Shown piece after piece: positions 10,890 to 21,851 of a DNA stretch of 64,000 nt. The notes under the pieces were generated by a model, which saw only the letters and a program-made list of their open reading frames with translations, did not search any database and was not told the origin of the DNA. Source of the DNA: Delphinapterus leucas (lineage: Eukaryota > Chordata > Mammalia > Artiodactyla > Monodontidae); NCBI RefSeq assembly GCF_002288925.2, contig NW_022097993.1, positions 11,925,071 to 11,989,070 of the forward strand, read 5' to 3'. The position numbers and the translations under genes are program-made. Numbering within the stretch: the stretch's first letter is position 1; every line of letters starts with the position of its first letter.

Positions 10890-11755
10890 AGTGTAGTTGT
10901 TTCTGTAACTTATCTTGTTGAAGTAAGATATGCATGCAGTAAAGCACACAGATGTAATGTAAGGGCTCCATTAACTTCTTCAGAGGGAACATGCACATAT
11001 ATTCACTGCCCAAACCAAGACAGAAAACTGCCATTATCCCAGAAACCTGTCTCAAGCCCCCTTCAGTCATTCTCCCCCTAAGGTGACACTCATCTAACTT
11101 CTATCACCCCAGATTCTGTGTGCCTATTTTTTGAACTTTATATAAATGATATCTTAGTTTTCTGTGTCTGGCTCATTTTGTTCATTTCTGTGATATTCAT
11201 CCATATGCTTATACAGCAATAAAATACCCTCTTTCGTTGTATAACATCCCATTATGTGAACATACCAACATTTATTTATTCATTCTATTTATTGATGGCA
11301 TTTGGGTTGTTTCTAGTTTGGTGCTACAGAATAACTATATTCAGCTTTAATAGACAGCAATTAATTTTCCAAAGTAGCTGTGCCAGTAACCTCCCCAGCA
11401 GCTGTGATTACAATTTCTTTGGTACACGTCCCACCAACACTTAGTGCTGTTAGTTTTTAAAATTATAACCATGCAGATGTGTGTGAGGTGTTTTCTTATT
11501 ATAGTCTTAATTTACCTTCTCTTGATGACTAATGATGTTGAGCACATTTTTATATACTTGCTGGCAATTTGCGTCTTCTGTTTTGTGAAATACCTACTCA
11601 ATTCACTCGACCATTTTTATTTTTCCTCATCAATTTGCCTTTTTCTTTATATATTCTGTATACAAGTTTGTTCTTTATGTTTTCTATATGTAAGTCCTTT
11701 CCTGGATATAAGTATTACAAATATTTGTCCCATTCTATGGTGCAAATTACTTTAA
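10890..11755 (-). mobile_element. Old L1M (L1MC/ME-like) 3' UTR and ORF2 end, first part
   Basis: The minus-strand match covers the 3' UTR (GAACTTTATATAAATGATATC) and the ORF2 C-terminal region (TGATGACTAATGATGTTGAGCA, reading from the plus strand). The element appears to stop at about 11755 and to resume at about 14045, so a second, different L1 relic splits it. Confidence 0.6.
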
Positions 11756-12156
11756 AGGTGAATTTTATTTTAGAACAGTTGTAGAGTGACAGAAAAATTG
11801 CAAAGATAGTGCACAGAATTCCTGTACATCCCATACCCAGTTCTCTCTATTATTAAATCCTACATTAGTATTTTTCATTTGTTAAAATTAATGAACCAAT
11901 ACTGATACATAAACATTAACTACATTTCATATTTTATTCAGATTTACTTAGTTTTTTAACTAACGTCCTTTTTCTGTTCCAGGCTCCCATCTGGGTTATC
12001 ACATTACATTTAGTTGTCATGTCTCCTTAGGTTCCTCTTGGTTTTGACAGTTTATTAGACTTTTCCTTGTTTTTGATGACCTTGAGAGTCCTGAAGAGTA
12101 CTGGTCAGATATATTGTATAATACCCCTCTACTGGAATGTGTCCAATGTTTTTCTT

Positions 12157-12305
12157 CTTTTGCATTTTGTACTTAAGGGTATACATAGAAGAAGATACAG
12201 TCAATTTACAAAACAGAAACAGATTCACAGACATGGAAAACAATCTTGTGTTTACCAAAGGGGAAGGCTGGGGAGGGATAAATTAGGAGATTGGGATTCA
12301 CAGAT
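12157..12305 (+). mobile_element. Short L1 3' UTR fragment with the same leader as 9287
   Basis: It starts TTTTGCATTTTGTACTTAAG and passes into L1 3' UTR (AAAACAGAAACAGATTCACA, ATAAATTAGGAGATTGGGAT), then stops abruptly at about 12305 without an A tail. The old L1M 3' UTR resumes directly with TAAACTGGCATCATGGG. No clear TSD is left, which suggests a later deletion of its 3' half. Confidence 0.65.
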
Positions 12306-13565
12306 TAAACTGGCATCATGGGCTTTGCGGAGGAAGATCACAGAGGTAAAGTGGCCTTTTCATCCCATCCTATCAAGAATGCATACTACAAGCATGACTT
12401 ATTGCTGGCGGTGATAACCTGATCAGCTGGCTGAGTTGGTGTTTTCTAGGTTCCTCCTCAGTTAAGTGTTTTCTCCTTTTGGGGGGAAGTCACTGTGTGC
12501 AGCCCACCCTTCAGGATTGGGAAGTTAAGTTGCTATGCCACCCATCCTTGAGGGCGGAGTATCTACAGAAATTAACTAGAAATCTTCTGCATGGGAGATT
12601 TGTCTCTTCTCCTTCATTTATTAACTTACTTCATTTATATCAATATGAACTCACAGATATTTGTTTTATTTTTGGGGTTATAATCTAAGGCCATTTTATT
12701 TTGTTGCTCAAATTGTTCCAGCTCTGGCCATTGGGAGCTCTTTCAATTGGATCCTGTGTCCCTTTGATGTCCCCCCAATATTGTGGGCTATTTTTTTGGG
12801 AGCACTTCCTTATTTTCTGGCTCTACAGAGATGCTCAGGTGTCATCTTATGTATTTTCTGTTCAAGTTCTAGAATCAGCCATTTCTTCAAGGATCCCTGA
12901 TTCCTTTTATTAGAGGGAGGGCACTAGGTGGGATCATTGCTACTGGAGAGTCACTGCTTCTACACCCTTTCAGCTGATAGAGCAAGGCTGTATATGTGCA
13001 TATACTAACCTGTGTATATGCACACATTTATAAATGTTTCTGTGTGTAAACATTGATATCTGCATTAGCTAAGTGAGTTCACTACTGATGAGTTCATGCT
13101 TAGCTAAATGAATTTATACACAGTGTCTAATCCGTCACCACATGGATCATTCCAGCCTCTTCCACTTGCTTCTCAATAACCTCTGACTCCAACAGTAAGA
13201 AACCTGGATCCCACCTCCCACCATCCATCCATTTAATTGTTCAATTCTGGTACACATGGATAGTGGTATCAGAATTGTTCATCCATGACTCAACTTTATA
13301 TAGAGTACAGTTTCTTTTGCCTTTAGTCTTATAAAGATGAAACTCATTTGCAAAGTTGTTTAGTTTAAAACACCCACCTCCTTCAGTGAGGTTGTGTCAT
13401 AAATGTGTAATACAGTTAGATTGCTTTGTCACACTCTACATTCCATCAATTTGCTAAAATTACCATTTAAGTGTTGCTACAAGTTTATGGCTCCAGTGGC
13501 TTCTGCTCAGGGTAAGCTGATCTCAGTCGCTATATTGTTCAGCATGTGCCTGTTTCTTCACATTA

Positions 13566-13665
13566 TGGTTTTTTTGAATTTTATTTTATTTTTATACAGC
13601 AGGTTCTTATTAGTTATCCATTTTATATGTATTAGTGTATGTATTCATCCCAATTCATCACACAC
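13566..13665 (-). mobile_element. Tiny L1 3' end insertion
   Basis: About 100 bp of a younger L1 3' UTR on the minus strand; the plus strand reads TATACAGCAGGTTCTTATTA. TSD TTCTTCACAT lies at 13554-13563 and 13667-13676. It is a minimal, complete, extremely truncated retrotransposition event. Confidence 0.78.
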
Positions 13666-13832
13666 ATTCTTCACATATTGAAGTCACTGTTTGCCCTGCA
13701 ATCCCATTCCTCTGATGGATTAAGCAAATTTGTTTATATTCAGTTTGTTTATGTTTTTCTTGTTTAAGGGTGGAGATGATGACTTCCAGGCCCTTTATAT
13801 GTTGGAGTTTTGGTTTGATTTTTTACACTCTT

Positions 13833-14035
13833 TTTTTTTTTTTGTGATACGTGGGCCTCTCACTGTTGTGGCCTCTCCCGTTGCGGAGCACAGGCTCCAT
13901 ACGCACAGGCTCAGCGGCCATGGCTCACGGGTCCAGCTGCTCCGTGACATGTGGGATCTTCCCGGACCAGGGCACGAACCCGTGTCCCTTGCATCGGCAG
14001 GCGGACTCTCAACCACTGCGCCACCAGGGAAGCCC
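13833..14035 (-). mobile_element. CHR-2 SINE (copy 2)
   Basis: Minus-strand CHR-2 with a T tract on the left and GGGAAGCCC on the right. The 16-bp TSD GATTTTTTACACTCTT lies at 13817-13832 and 14036-14051. It is inserted at the border of nested old L1 relics. Confidence 0.93.
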
Positions 14036-14044
14036 GATTTTTTA

Positions 14045-16250
14045 CACTCTTAATGATGTCTTTTGATGAATTGAGATGCTTTTTAATGAAGTCTGAATTT
14101 TTACCCTTTTTGGGTATTACTTTTTCCTTCTCACTTAAGAAATCTTTGTTTTTCCAAGTTTGTGAAGCCATTTTCTATGTTCTTATCTAACAACTTTGTT
14201 GTTTTATCATTCACATTTTGATCTATGATCCATCTGAGATTGATTTTTATGTGTTGTAGAGGTGGAATTAAGATTCATTTTTTTCCCCATGTGGATTTCC
14301 AACCGATTTAGCACCACTTGCTAAAAAGTCCTTCCTTTCCCTACTGCATTGCATTGGCACCTTTATTGAAAATTAGGTGATGATTTATTTAGACTCTTTC
14401 TAGACTCTTAATTTTGTTCCAGTGGTCTATTTGTTTATCCTTGTATGAACATCACAGTGTTTAATTACTAAATCTTTACAATAAGTCTTGATATTTGGTA
14501 GTGTAATGTCTTAATATTTAGTAGTAGAAGTCTTTTAATTTTATTTTTCATCAAGATGGTCTTCTCTATCCTTGCTCCTTTCAATTTCTATAAAAAATTT
14601 AGAATCAGTTCAACAATTTTCACAAAAACGTCTGCTGAAATTTTGAATGGGATTGCATTGAATCTTAGAGAAAATTGAGAAAAATTAATGTCTTAAAAAT
14701 ATTGACTCTTCCTATCCATGAATATGGTATATCCCTCCATTTATTTTGGCCTTCTTAAATTTGTGTTTAGTATTTTTCTGTAGTGGTTTTACATCTCTCT
14801 CAGTAAATTAATTCCCAGGTAGTTGATATTTTTGACTTATTATAAATTATTTTTAAAGTTAATTTTCTATTTGTTTTTGTCTTGTACATAGAATAACAAT
14901 TTTTATATTGTCCTTATAGCTAGTTACCTTGTTAATTTAACTTGTCTAATAGTTTTTCATAGATCCTTTAAATTTTTCCATGTACATAATCTTATTATCT
15001 ATGAATAATGATGGTCATATTTCTTCCTTTCCAGTCCTCGTAGCTTTTCTTTGTTTTTCTTTTTGCAGTAATGAGGACTTCTCTTACGTTGTTGAATAAA
15101 GTCATGATAGCAGGCTTTCTTATTTTATTCTGTATGTCAGAGGGTAAAACTTACACTCTTTCAACTTTAAGTAAGACATTTGCTGTGTAGTCTTTTTTTA
15201 GGTAATATCATTGATTACATTATACTAATCAGTGATAAGTAATAAGTAACAAGAAGTTTCCTTTTCATTCTTAATTTAATAAAATTTTATATATATATAT
15301 GTGTATCTATACTTATAATGAGTTTTACATTTTTATCAAATGTTTTTCTGTTGGATTTTCTCCTTATTTTGTTAATATGGCTAAGTACGTTAATTGATTT
15401 TATATTTAAAAAATTTACATTTGTGGATTAAATCCAACTTGATCATAATGTTTATATTTTACAGAGTTGATTTACTAACTTTTGTAGGTGTTTCACATCT
15501 GTGTTGCAGGAGAAATCTCACTGGAATGTTCCTTTCTTGTAATATTCTTGCCAAGTATTGATATCAAGGTTATGCCAACCTCACAAAATACTTAGAAAGT
15601 GTATACTCTTCTATAAATCTCTTCAAGAGTTTGCAAAAGCTTGGTGTTAAATATTTGTAAGAATTCACTAATGAAGTCATCTGGTTCCGGCGATTTCTTT
15701 GTGAAAAGCTTTTAAATTATAGACTGTAGTAGACTATAGCTGTAGGAGCATTTAGATTTTGTTTTGTATTGTGCCAGTTTTGGCAAATTGGATTTTTAAA
15801 GGATTTTGCTCATTCAATATTATTATCTTTTTAATATCTGTAGGATCTCTAGTGAAGTCCTTTGTTTACTTCTTAAAATTGGCAATTTATGTCTTCTCTC
15901 TTTTTTATTTTTTTTTGCGGTACGTGGGCCTCTCACTGTTGTGGCCTCTCCCGCTGTGGAGCACAGGCTCCGGACGCGCAGGCCCAGTGGCCGTGGCCCA
16001 CGGGCCCGGCCGCTCCATGGCACGCGGGATCCTGCCGGACCAGGGCATGAACCCATGTCCCCTGCATCAGCATGTGGACTGCCAACCACTGCGCCACCAG
16101 GGAAGCCCTGTCTTCTCTCTTTTTCATCTTGATCAATTTTTCCAGAGATTTTATTGATTTGATTAGCTTTTCCAAAAATCAATTTTTGGCTTTTAAAAAT
16201 TCCTAATTTTTTGTTTTATATTTTATTTATTTCTGTCTTTTTTTCTTTCT
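14045..16250 (-). mobile_element. Old L1M ORF2, second part
   Basis: Minus-strand ORF2 sequence continues where 11755 stopped. Plus-strand landmarks are TGATGTCTTTTGATGAATTG, TTGCATTGGCACCTTTATTG, CATCTGGTTCCGGCGATTTC and AAGCTTTTAAATTATAGAC. It covers the C-terminal and RT-region sequence but is full of stops and indels. A CHR-2 SINE interrupts it at 15906-16108. Confidence 0.7.
15906..16108 (-). mobile_element. CHR-2 SINE (copy 3)
   Basis: Minus-strand CHR-2 with the 16-bp TSD TGTCTTCTCTCTTTTT at 15890-15905 and 16109-16124. The tail on the plus strand is a T tract. A box and B-box-like words are present in reverse. Confidence 0.93.
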
Positions 16251-16385
16251 CAAGTCCTCCCTTCTACCTTTTTGAATTTTAACTTTTTCTTCTTCCTTTC
16301 CTTCTTCCCTCCCTCCCTCTCCTTTCTTTCTCCCCCTCCTTCCTTCTGTACTTCTTTCTTTCTTCCTCTTTTTTCTTCTGTTTAA
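16240..16385. repeat. Polypyrimidine tract
   Basis: A C/T-rich run with CCTT and CCCT words on the plus strand, probably expanded within the old L1 relic. It is low complexity and could form triplex DNA. Confidence 0.7.
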
Positions 16386-16634
16386 CTTCCTGATTTATGT
16401 TGACAAACAACCTTTTGTACATTATCAGGGACCTAGTTGGTAATGGCCCAGTGAATCACTTCTGAAATCAAGCATTAAGCCCAATTGTCTTAGGATCATA
16501 GTGGTGGTTACCTATAAAATATTGTCATTAAAACAACCTCAAAAATATTAGGATTCATAATCATAATCAAATGAATTATTTATCAGAATTCACAAGGGTT
16601 CATCTTATTTTGCTTAATAATATGCTGTGAATAT

Positions 16635-16830
16635 TTTTTCACAGCACACTAATTTTTATAACACAATTTTTAATGGCTACATAATGTTCTAGTGTAAGAA
16701 CAAAGCATACTTTATTGTTACATTTAATAAACAATTTTATATTGTTGGATACGTAAGGTGTTTCTAATTTTTACGACTGATTTACTTATTGTGCTCTTAC
16801 TTAGTTAGTAGATATGCTCCTGAAAATTAT
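16635..16830 (-). mobile_element. Old L1M fragment
   Basis: The plus-strand words AATTTTTAATGGCTACATAATG and TATTGTTGGATACGTAAGGTGTTTC are diverged forms of an old L1 3' UTR segment read in reverse. The boundaries are approximate. Confidence 0.4.
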
Positions 16831-16933
16831 GTAGAATCTAATTTTTTGTGAATTAATGGTTATTGTGGAGAGAACAACCATGGTAATTCATTGTGTTAAA
16901 AGGAGTAATTTGTTTTCTAAAATATTTGTTCCA

Positions 16934-17136
16934 GGGCTTCCCTGGTGGCGCAGTGGTTGAGAGTCCACCTGCCGATACAGGGGACATAGGTTCGTGCCCC
17001 GGTCCGGGAGGATTCCGCATGCCGCGGAGCGGCTGGGCTCGTGAGCCATGGCCGCTGGGCCTGCGCATCCGGACCCTGTGCTCCGCGGAGGGAGAGGCCG
17101 TGACAGTGAGAGGCCTGCATACCGCAAAAAGAAAAA
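16934..17136 (+). mobile_element. CHR-2 SINE (copy 4)
   Basis: Plus-strand CHR-2 with intact A box TGGCGCAGTGG and the B-box-like word GGTTCGTGCC, ending GCATACCGC plus an A tail. TSD ATTTGTTCCA lies at 16924-16933 and 17137-17146. One of the better-preserved copies. Confidence 0.93.
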
Positions 17137-17146
17137 ATTTGTTCCA

Positions 17147-17804
17147 AACGTCTAAATGTTTACATAAAGTTTGACTTAAAATTGGCTGACAGCTGTGATA
17201 TCATGCTCTTCACTGAGTGTAATAATTTTTTTCCTCTCTCTCTCTAACACAACCATACACACTAATTTATATTTTCGGATTTGGCCCATTGACTTTGTAC
17301 AACAATAAATTGTTAGACTAAAGAGAACTTGAATTATTTTCTAGAATTTATAAAAATGAGCACTTAGACATAGGAAGATGATGTCATCTATAGTAAGAAG
17401 GAAGAAAGGGAAACAGAAGAGGAAGCTTTGCCTTTCATTGTGCTTATTGCCACCACCTGTGGCGCCTGTGTGGTGACTGACAGTTATTTCATGTGGAACC
17501 TGCTGGCTTCTTGCTTCCCTGTGCTCTGGAAATCACCTAACTTCACCCTCTGTGGGACGTCTTCCCAGCATTATCCCAAGGGGTATGAAATCGTCACCCT
17601 ATTACGTGATACACCAAGGCCGGGACCACTGAAGGGTTAAGTAGAGATTTTTTTATAAAGCACTTCAGAAATGAAAAATGTTCTACAAATGCCAAGATTA
17701 TTAAGGCACTTGGCAGCATTTCAGAAAGTGGAAATTTTTCTGCTGACTTAGGTTTTGCTTAATCTTTAAAATGAAGGTGTCAAACCCTCAAATTTCAATT
17801 TAAT
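17147..17804. other. No gene or repeat recognised
   Basis: Single-copy-looking sequence. The part 17420-17720 has balanced base composition and no repeat that I recognise. A 70-codon open stretch at 17428-17640 resembles no protein that I know, so I do not call it. Confidence 0.4.
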
Positions 17805-18310
17805 TCAACAAACATTTATTGAGTATATATGATTTTCAAAGTTTGTAGACTAAAATGAATAAAACTTGTTCGTCCCCTTAAGAGGTTTACTGTTTAGTGC
17901 CTGGATAGACAGACACACAGCTCCTTATAATACAGGGAAAATCCCAAAAGTTCCTCAAAGAGGTATACGGTGATCACTAGTTGTCAGAGCCAGAGGGCAC
18001 TTCCAACCGGAGTTAACCAGAGATTGAGTTGTGGAGAAGGAGACGTCTGACCTGGGCCTTGAAGGGTGTTAACATTTTAACAGAGCAGATCCTGGGAAAA
18101 GGGCATTTTAAGCAGAGGAAACTAGGCATTTAGAGGTGGAGAAGGCATTTCATGGAAAATGGAAGTGTCTCAACTTTGCGCATCCTGAGCAAAGATTGGG
18201 CTGAGGAAGTAGGATGGGGTCAGATTATAGAAGACCTTTATTACCGGGCTAAGGAGGCAGTAGAGCACTGCTGAAGGCCTTTGAGAAGGGCAAGTGAGGA
18301 TACAGGGCAT
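17805..18310 (+). mobile_element. Ancient mammal-wide repeat relic, name uncertain
   Basis: It starts TTCAACAAACATTTATTGAG and later carries ACCTGGGCCTTGAAGGGTG, AAAAGGGCATTTTAAGCAG, GTCAGATTATAGAAGACCTT and AAGGAGGCAGTAG. This order matches a common old non-coding mammalian repeat that I cannot name with certainty. There is no coding potential. Confidence 0.45.
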
Positions 18311-18860
18311 GACTGGACACAAAAAGTAGACACTCAATTGTTTATGGAGTCATCCAATGCATTACATTTTCTTAGGAACATTCTAATGCCAACAGCAGTT
18401 TTCTTAGATAAGTTCCTGTTTCTGTTCAAGGCAATGGGTCGAGTTTCTACGAAGATCCAGGTTGTGTTTTAAGTATATCTGACCTCTTGCTTTGGCAGAA
18501 GTGCTTCTCTTTACCTTGTCTTCACCGTTCCATGTTGGTCTCCTCCCAGCACCCCCATCCCCTTGAAGGCAAAGTCACTTCCCTGTTCACTCTTGTGCTG
18601 GCATCTCTGGTCGGGTTACTTTCCTTTTCTTACTGATTCTGAGTTCTATTGTTTCCCTTCAGATAATGGAGAACTAGGTGTACCCATGAACTTCTGTGAT
18701 TCTCTTTTTTTTTCTTTTTTAAGTTTTCAGTGCTTAGCATGAATCACTGTAGAGAAAAGTGAAAAGTGCTAGTGAACAAAAACAAAGCCCTGAGGGAAGA
18801 GAGAGCAGAAGAGAGATCTTTAAAGCATTTTTTAAAACTAGCTATTCAGCAAGATAATAT
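18311..18860. other. No gene or repeat recognised
   Basis: Single-copy-looking DNA with no supported feature. It becomes A-rich near 18760-18840. Confidence 0.4.
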
Positions 18861-18960
18861 CTCTGCCTCAGCTTCTTCATGTGTCACAAGGAGGATGATA
18901 ATGCCTACTGCATGTGTTGTTAAAAGAACTAAATGAGTTCATATTTTGAGCAAAATGGTT
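18861..18960 (+). mobile_element. MIR relic
   Basis: The core reads CTGCCTCAGCTTCTTCATGTG then GATGATAATGCCTACTGCATG, diverged from the MIR core CTCAGTTTCCTCATCTG and its tail. A very old tRNA-derived SINE. Confidence 0.6.
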
Positions 18961-19329
18961 AGCCAACCGACTTGTACATGGTTACCACGCAGTAAAATTT
19001 CCCTTAAACAGAAGGATGAACATTCAGTAGATATTCTAAAATAATTTTATCATGGAAAACCAAATTTGCTTTTTCTACTATCCTTATTCTACTTTTCCTC
19101 CATCTTGTTCCAGATTTCTTAAGTATTTGTAACCTTGAGAAAACATAACATAACCTCTGTGTAGAGATCCTCCTCTCTTCCAGAAACCAGCTAGTAGAAG
19201 AAAGGCCAAGTAGCAGCTGAAGAGACAACCACCTAAACTAAATTTGTATTGAAATCTTTCTTGCTTAACTCCAAATTTCATTGGTTACTTCTTATAAGTG
19301 AAGAATGGGATATCTCTTGTAAAAAATTA
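18961..19329. other. No gene or repeat recognised
   Basis: Single-copy-looking DNA. No supported feature. Confidence 0.4.
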
Positions 19330-19650
19330 ACTAGAGTCAGGAGGCCAGCAGGGGGCGCCCTCACACCCTGTGATGATGGCAGAGCCCAGTGGGGAGAAGA
19401 AAGACTCCTCTTCTTTCCTGGCAAGGACTCAGCCAATGAAAGCTGTGGACGCTTTGTTTACTCCAGCCGTCCCAGCTTCCTTTCCCCTCTGTGAAAGACT
19501 TCTCTATTTTTGCTGGGGACTCAGACGGTCACTCGCCATGGTTGCAGACACCAAACTGCAATTCTCTGTTGATCCTGAATAAAACCAGTTTTGCTAGAGA
19601 AATATCTGGCAGTATATTTGTTTTAGGTCAACACTCTGCACATATTTTAT
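19330..19650 (+). mobile_element. Probable solo LTR, family not identified
   Basis: It combines a GC-rich upstream part, a pyrimidine-rich middle, and the downstream word CTGAATAAAACCAGTTTTGC, which looks like an LTR polyadenylation signal at the R/U5 border. No internal retroviral sequence follows. The start and family are uncertain. The 5' part carries a strong CTCF-like motif. Confidence 0.45.
19345..19358 (+). promoter_or_regulatory. CTCF-like binding motif
   Basis: CCAGCAGGGGGCGC matches every position of the core consensus CCASYAGRKGGCRS. CTCF is a zinc-finger protein that anchors chromatin loops, and its sites are often spread by retroelements. The motif is seen directly; occupancy is inference. 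Confidence 0.6.
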
Positions 19651-19703
19651 CTGATAAAGCTCACATAGTTTACTCAGTCAATTTCAGTCATAATAGCTAG
19701 GAT

Positions 19704-19913
19704 CAGTGATTATCAATCAAGGGCACTTTCTTCTCCCAGGGACTAGTTGGCAAAGTCTGGAGACACTTTTATCACATCTGGGGGTTGCTGCCCATGGGTA
19801 GGGGCCAGAGATGCAGCTAAACATCCTACAGTACACACGATGGCCCTCCACACACACACACACGAACATTACTCAGGATCAGATGTTAATAGTGCCAAGG
19901 TTGGGAAACTCTG
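19704..19913 (+). mobile_element. hAT-Charlie relic, MER20-like
   Basis: It starts CAGTGATTATCAATCAAGGGC, contains GTCTGGAGACACTTTTATCAC and CTAAACATCCTACAGTACAC, and ends CCAAGGTTGGGAAACTCTG. The length of about 210 bp agrees with MER20. A short (CA)n run arose inside at about 19850-19864. Confidence 0.75.
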
Positions 19914-20384
19914 GATCATATTGAGAGGGTCTATGCTTTAGTGCCAGCTGGGAGTGAGGCTTTGAGGAGACGGTGCTAGAGAATGAGCAGGTGGAAAGTC
20001 AAGCTGACTACCTGGCATACCTGAATGGAGGATTCTGGACCAAGGCAGGTAGGAGGAGGACCCTGTGATCCAGGGAGAATTTCTGGCAGTTGGGGTCTGA
20101 AACAAGTTTTGCTTATTTGTCAACTTGGTCAAGGCAATAGGAACAGGATATTCAGGGAATCACATGGCTGTAGGGAAGGGCTTGCTGTCATGTTTCTTCC
20201 GAATGGAGACCCTCCCAAAAGGTATGAATGGTGACCTGGGCCAGGTTGAGGGGAGAATCCAGTGTTGATTAGCTCAGCGTTTGTGGGCACATTGCAGTAA
20301 AGTCAAGAAAGCAGGAAGAAAACATGACCCGGAGCCAGAATCATTTAGAATATTTGCAATGAGATAGATATAAGTGGTGGGTTT
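19914..20384. other. No gene or repeat recognised
   Basis: GC-balanced single-copy-looking DNA. No supported feature. Confidence 0.4.
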
Positions 20385-20875
20385 AAAATAGGTGCAAAAT
20401 TCCTTGATATTCCCTTCAAAGGGGGAGCCTAATTCTCTTCCATTTGAGTTTGGGTTGGGCTTAGTGGTTTAGGTCTAATGATGGGCTAAAAAAGAAATAA
20501 TGGAACATGACCTCCGTGGCTAGGTTACAAGATTCATGGCCTCCACCTTCTTCTCTCTTTTTGGATCACTTTCTCTGGGGGAAGCTAGCTGTAGTGTCAT
20601 GAGGACACTCAGGTAGACTCATGAAGACATATGAGGTAAGAAACTGAGGCCAACAGCCATGTGAGTGAACCACCGTGAAGCAGGTCCTCAGCCCTGGTGG
20701 AATGCTCAGATGACTGCTTGAGGACACATGGAGACTCTGAGCCAGAACTCCCAGCTGAGCCGCTTTCGTATTCCTGACCCGCGGAAACCGTGTGATAATA
20801 CATTCTTGGTGTTTTAAGGTGGCAGATTTTGAGGTAGTTTGTTAAACAGCAATATATAACTAACATAAATATTCA
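20385..20875 (+). mobile_element. MLT1-type MaLR LTR
   Basis: The order of words GATCACTTTCTCTGGGGGAA, GCCATGTGAGTGAACCA, CAGATGACTGCTTGAGG, TTCCTGACCCGCGGAAACCG and AATATATAACTAACATA matches an MLT1 subfamily LTR on the plus strand. No internal ORFs. Confidence 0.75.
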
Positions 20876-20997
20876 GGAGTGAGTTTTTTATTAAGTATTG
20901 TTCTAGATAGTATGCAGGAGGTTTAGGTGTAACTTTTAAGGAGTAGAGGTGTCATTGCCTCTTCATTTTAAGAGATAGAATTTTGATTCAGAATTGT

Positions 20998-21205
20998 GTG
21001 GTTAGGAATACGGACTTGTGAACAGACTGCCAGGATTCCAATGCTGATTCCCACTTACTAGCTTTGTGACCCTGGGCAACTTAACCTCTCAGGATTCAGT
21101 TTGCTCATTTTTAAAACAAAGATAAGGATTAATAGTTGTAAGGTGCTTATGAGAGTGTCTGGAACATAGTAAGCATGAAATAAACATTAGCTGTTATTAT
21201 TATTT
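20998..21205 (+). mobile_element. MIR relic
   Basis: Good MIR match: ACTAGCTTTGTGACCCTGGG, AACTTAACCTCTCAGGATTC and a tail ending ATAAACATTAGCTGTTATT. One of the best-preserved MIRs in the window. Confidence 0.85.
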
Positions 21206-21851
21206 CTGTAGTTGTATCACCTTACACTCAGAAGGTGATTCACATTTATAAAATACTCTGCGTATGTTATTGGAAAGCTTGGAGCCTGGGTCAGAATGGG
21301 CCCAATGAATGAATTCTCAAATTTAGCATAAAGGGCTATCTTTATGTGGGACCCTCTCCCACACAGTTTTCAGGCTGGCCTGGAGGCTGCAGCACTTAAT
21401 GCCAACTGTGTGGTTGTTGCTTGTTAACTATTGTCATAAGAACAACCTCAAATACATTTGTGTGAGAGGCACATAAAATGGTCGTAAAATGTTCATATTT
21501 TTTGACAGCTTGGCTCTTAATGAATACTCTTTCCCCTGAACTCTTAAAGAAAATTTATCTAATTTTAGTGCCAGGTACATTAACTTTTCAAAGAAGGAGA
21601 TGTGATCTCAAATGTCATGTGCCCTTACATACAATACATTTTTACCCACTGGTTAAGGTTGATCATGATGTTATATGGATTTCAAGTAATTGGCACAAAT
21701 CTGGAACTTGAAATATAAAATTTCAAAATAGAATTTAAATTTACCAAAACTCTTCTCAAAACTACCTTTCTGTTTAAATGAGTATCAGTCCTGCGCCTGG
21801 CCATTTGCTATCTCTGTTACTTGCACCTGTGAGCTTTCAGAATAAACCCAT
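21206..21851. other. Unassigned DNA with repeat-like similarity to 16430-16550
   Basis: The stretch about 21290-21460 (GGCCCAATGAATGAATTCTC, ATTGTCATAAGAACAACCTC) echoes 16430-16550 (GGCCCAGTGAATCACTTCTG, ATTGTCATTAAAACAACCTC). The part 21780-21851 contains AATAAACCCATTG, which may be an LTR end. No gene. Confidence 0.35.

Larger units (their letters stand above)
11756..13832 (-). mobile_element. Second L1M-type 3' UTR relic, nested in the first
   Basis: This begins AATTTTATTTTAGAACAGTT and follows the same mammal-wide old 3' UTR as 7190-9274 (ATTTAGTTGTCATGTCTCCT, GGCCATTGGGAGCTCTTTCA, CTCTGACTCCAACAGTAAGA, GGAGATGATGACTTCCAGG). It is interrupted by small L1 pieces at 12157-12305 and 13566-13665. 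It separates two parts of an ORF2 that would otherwise be continuous. Confidence 0.55.

Noticed and set aside
16934..17136. tRNA gene in the SINE heads
   Set aside because: A and B box words are present, but the folded tRNA body is not kept and the unit is a dispersed SINE with TSDs.
19249..19700. Small host gene in overlapping open stretches at 19.2-19.7 kb
   Set aside because: The segment looks like an LTR with an AATAAA signal. Frames are short and unlike any known protein.
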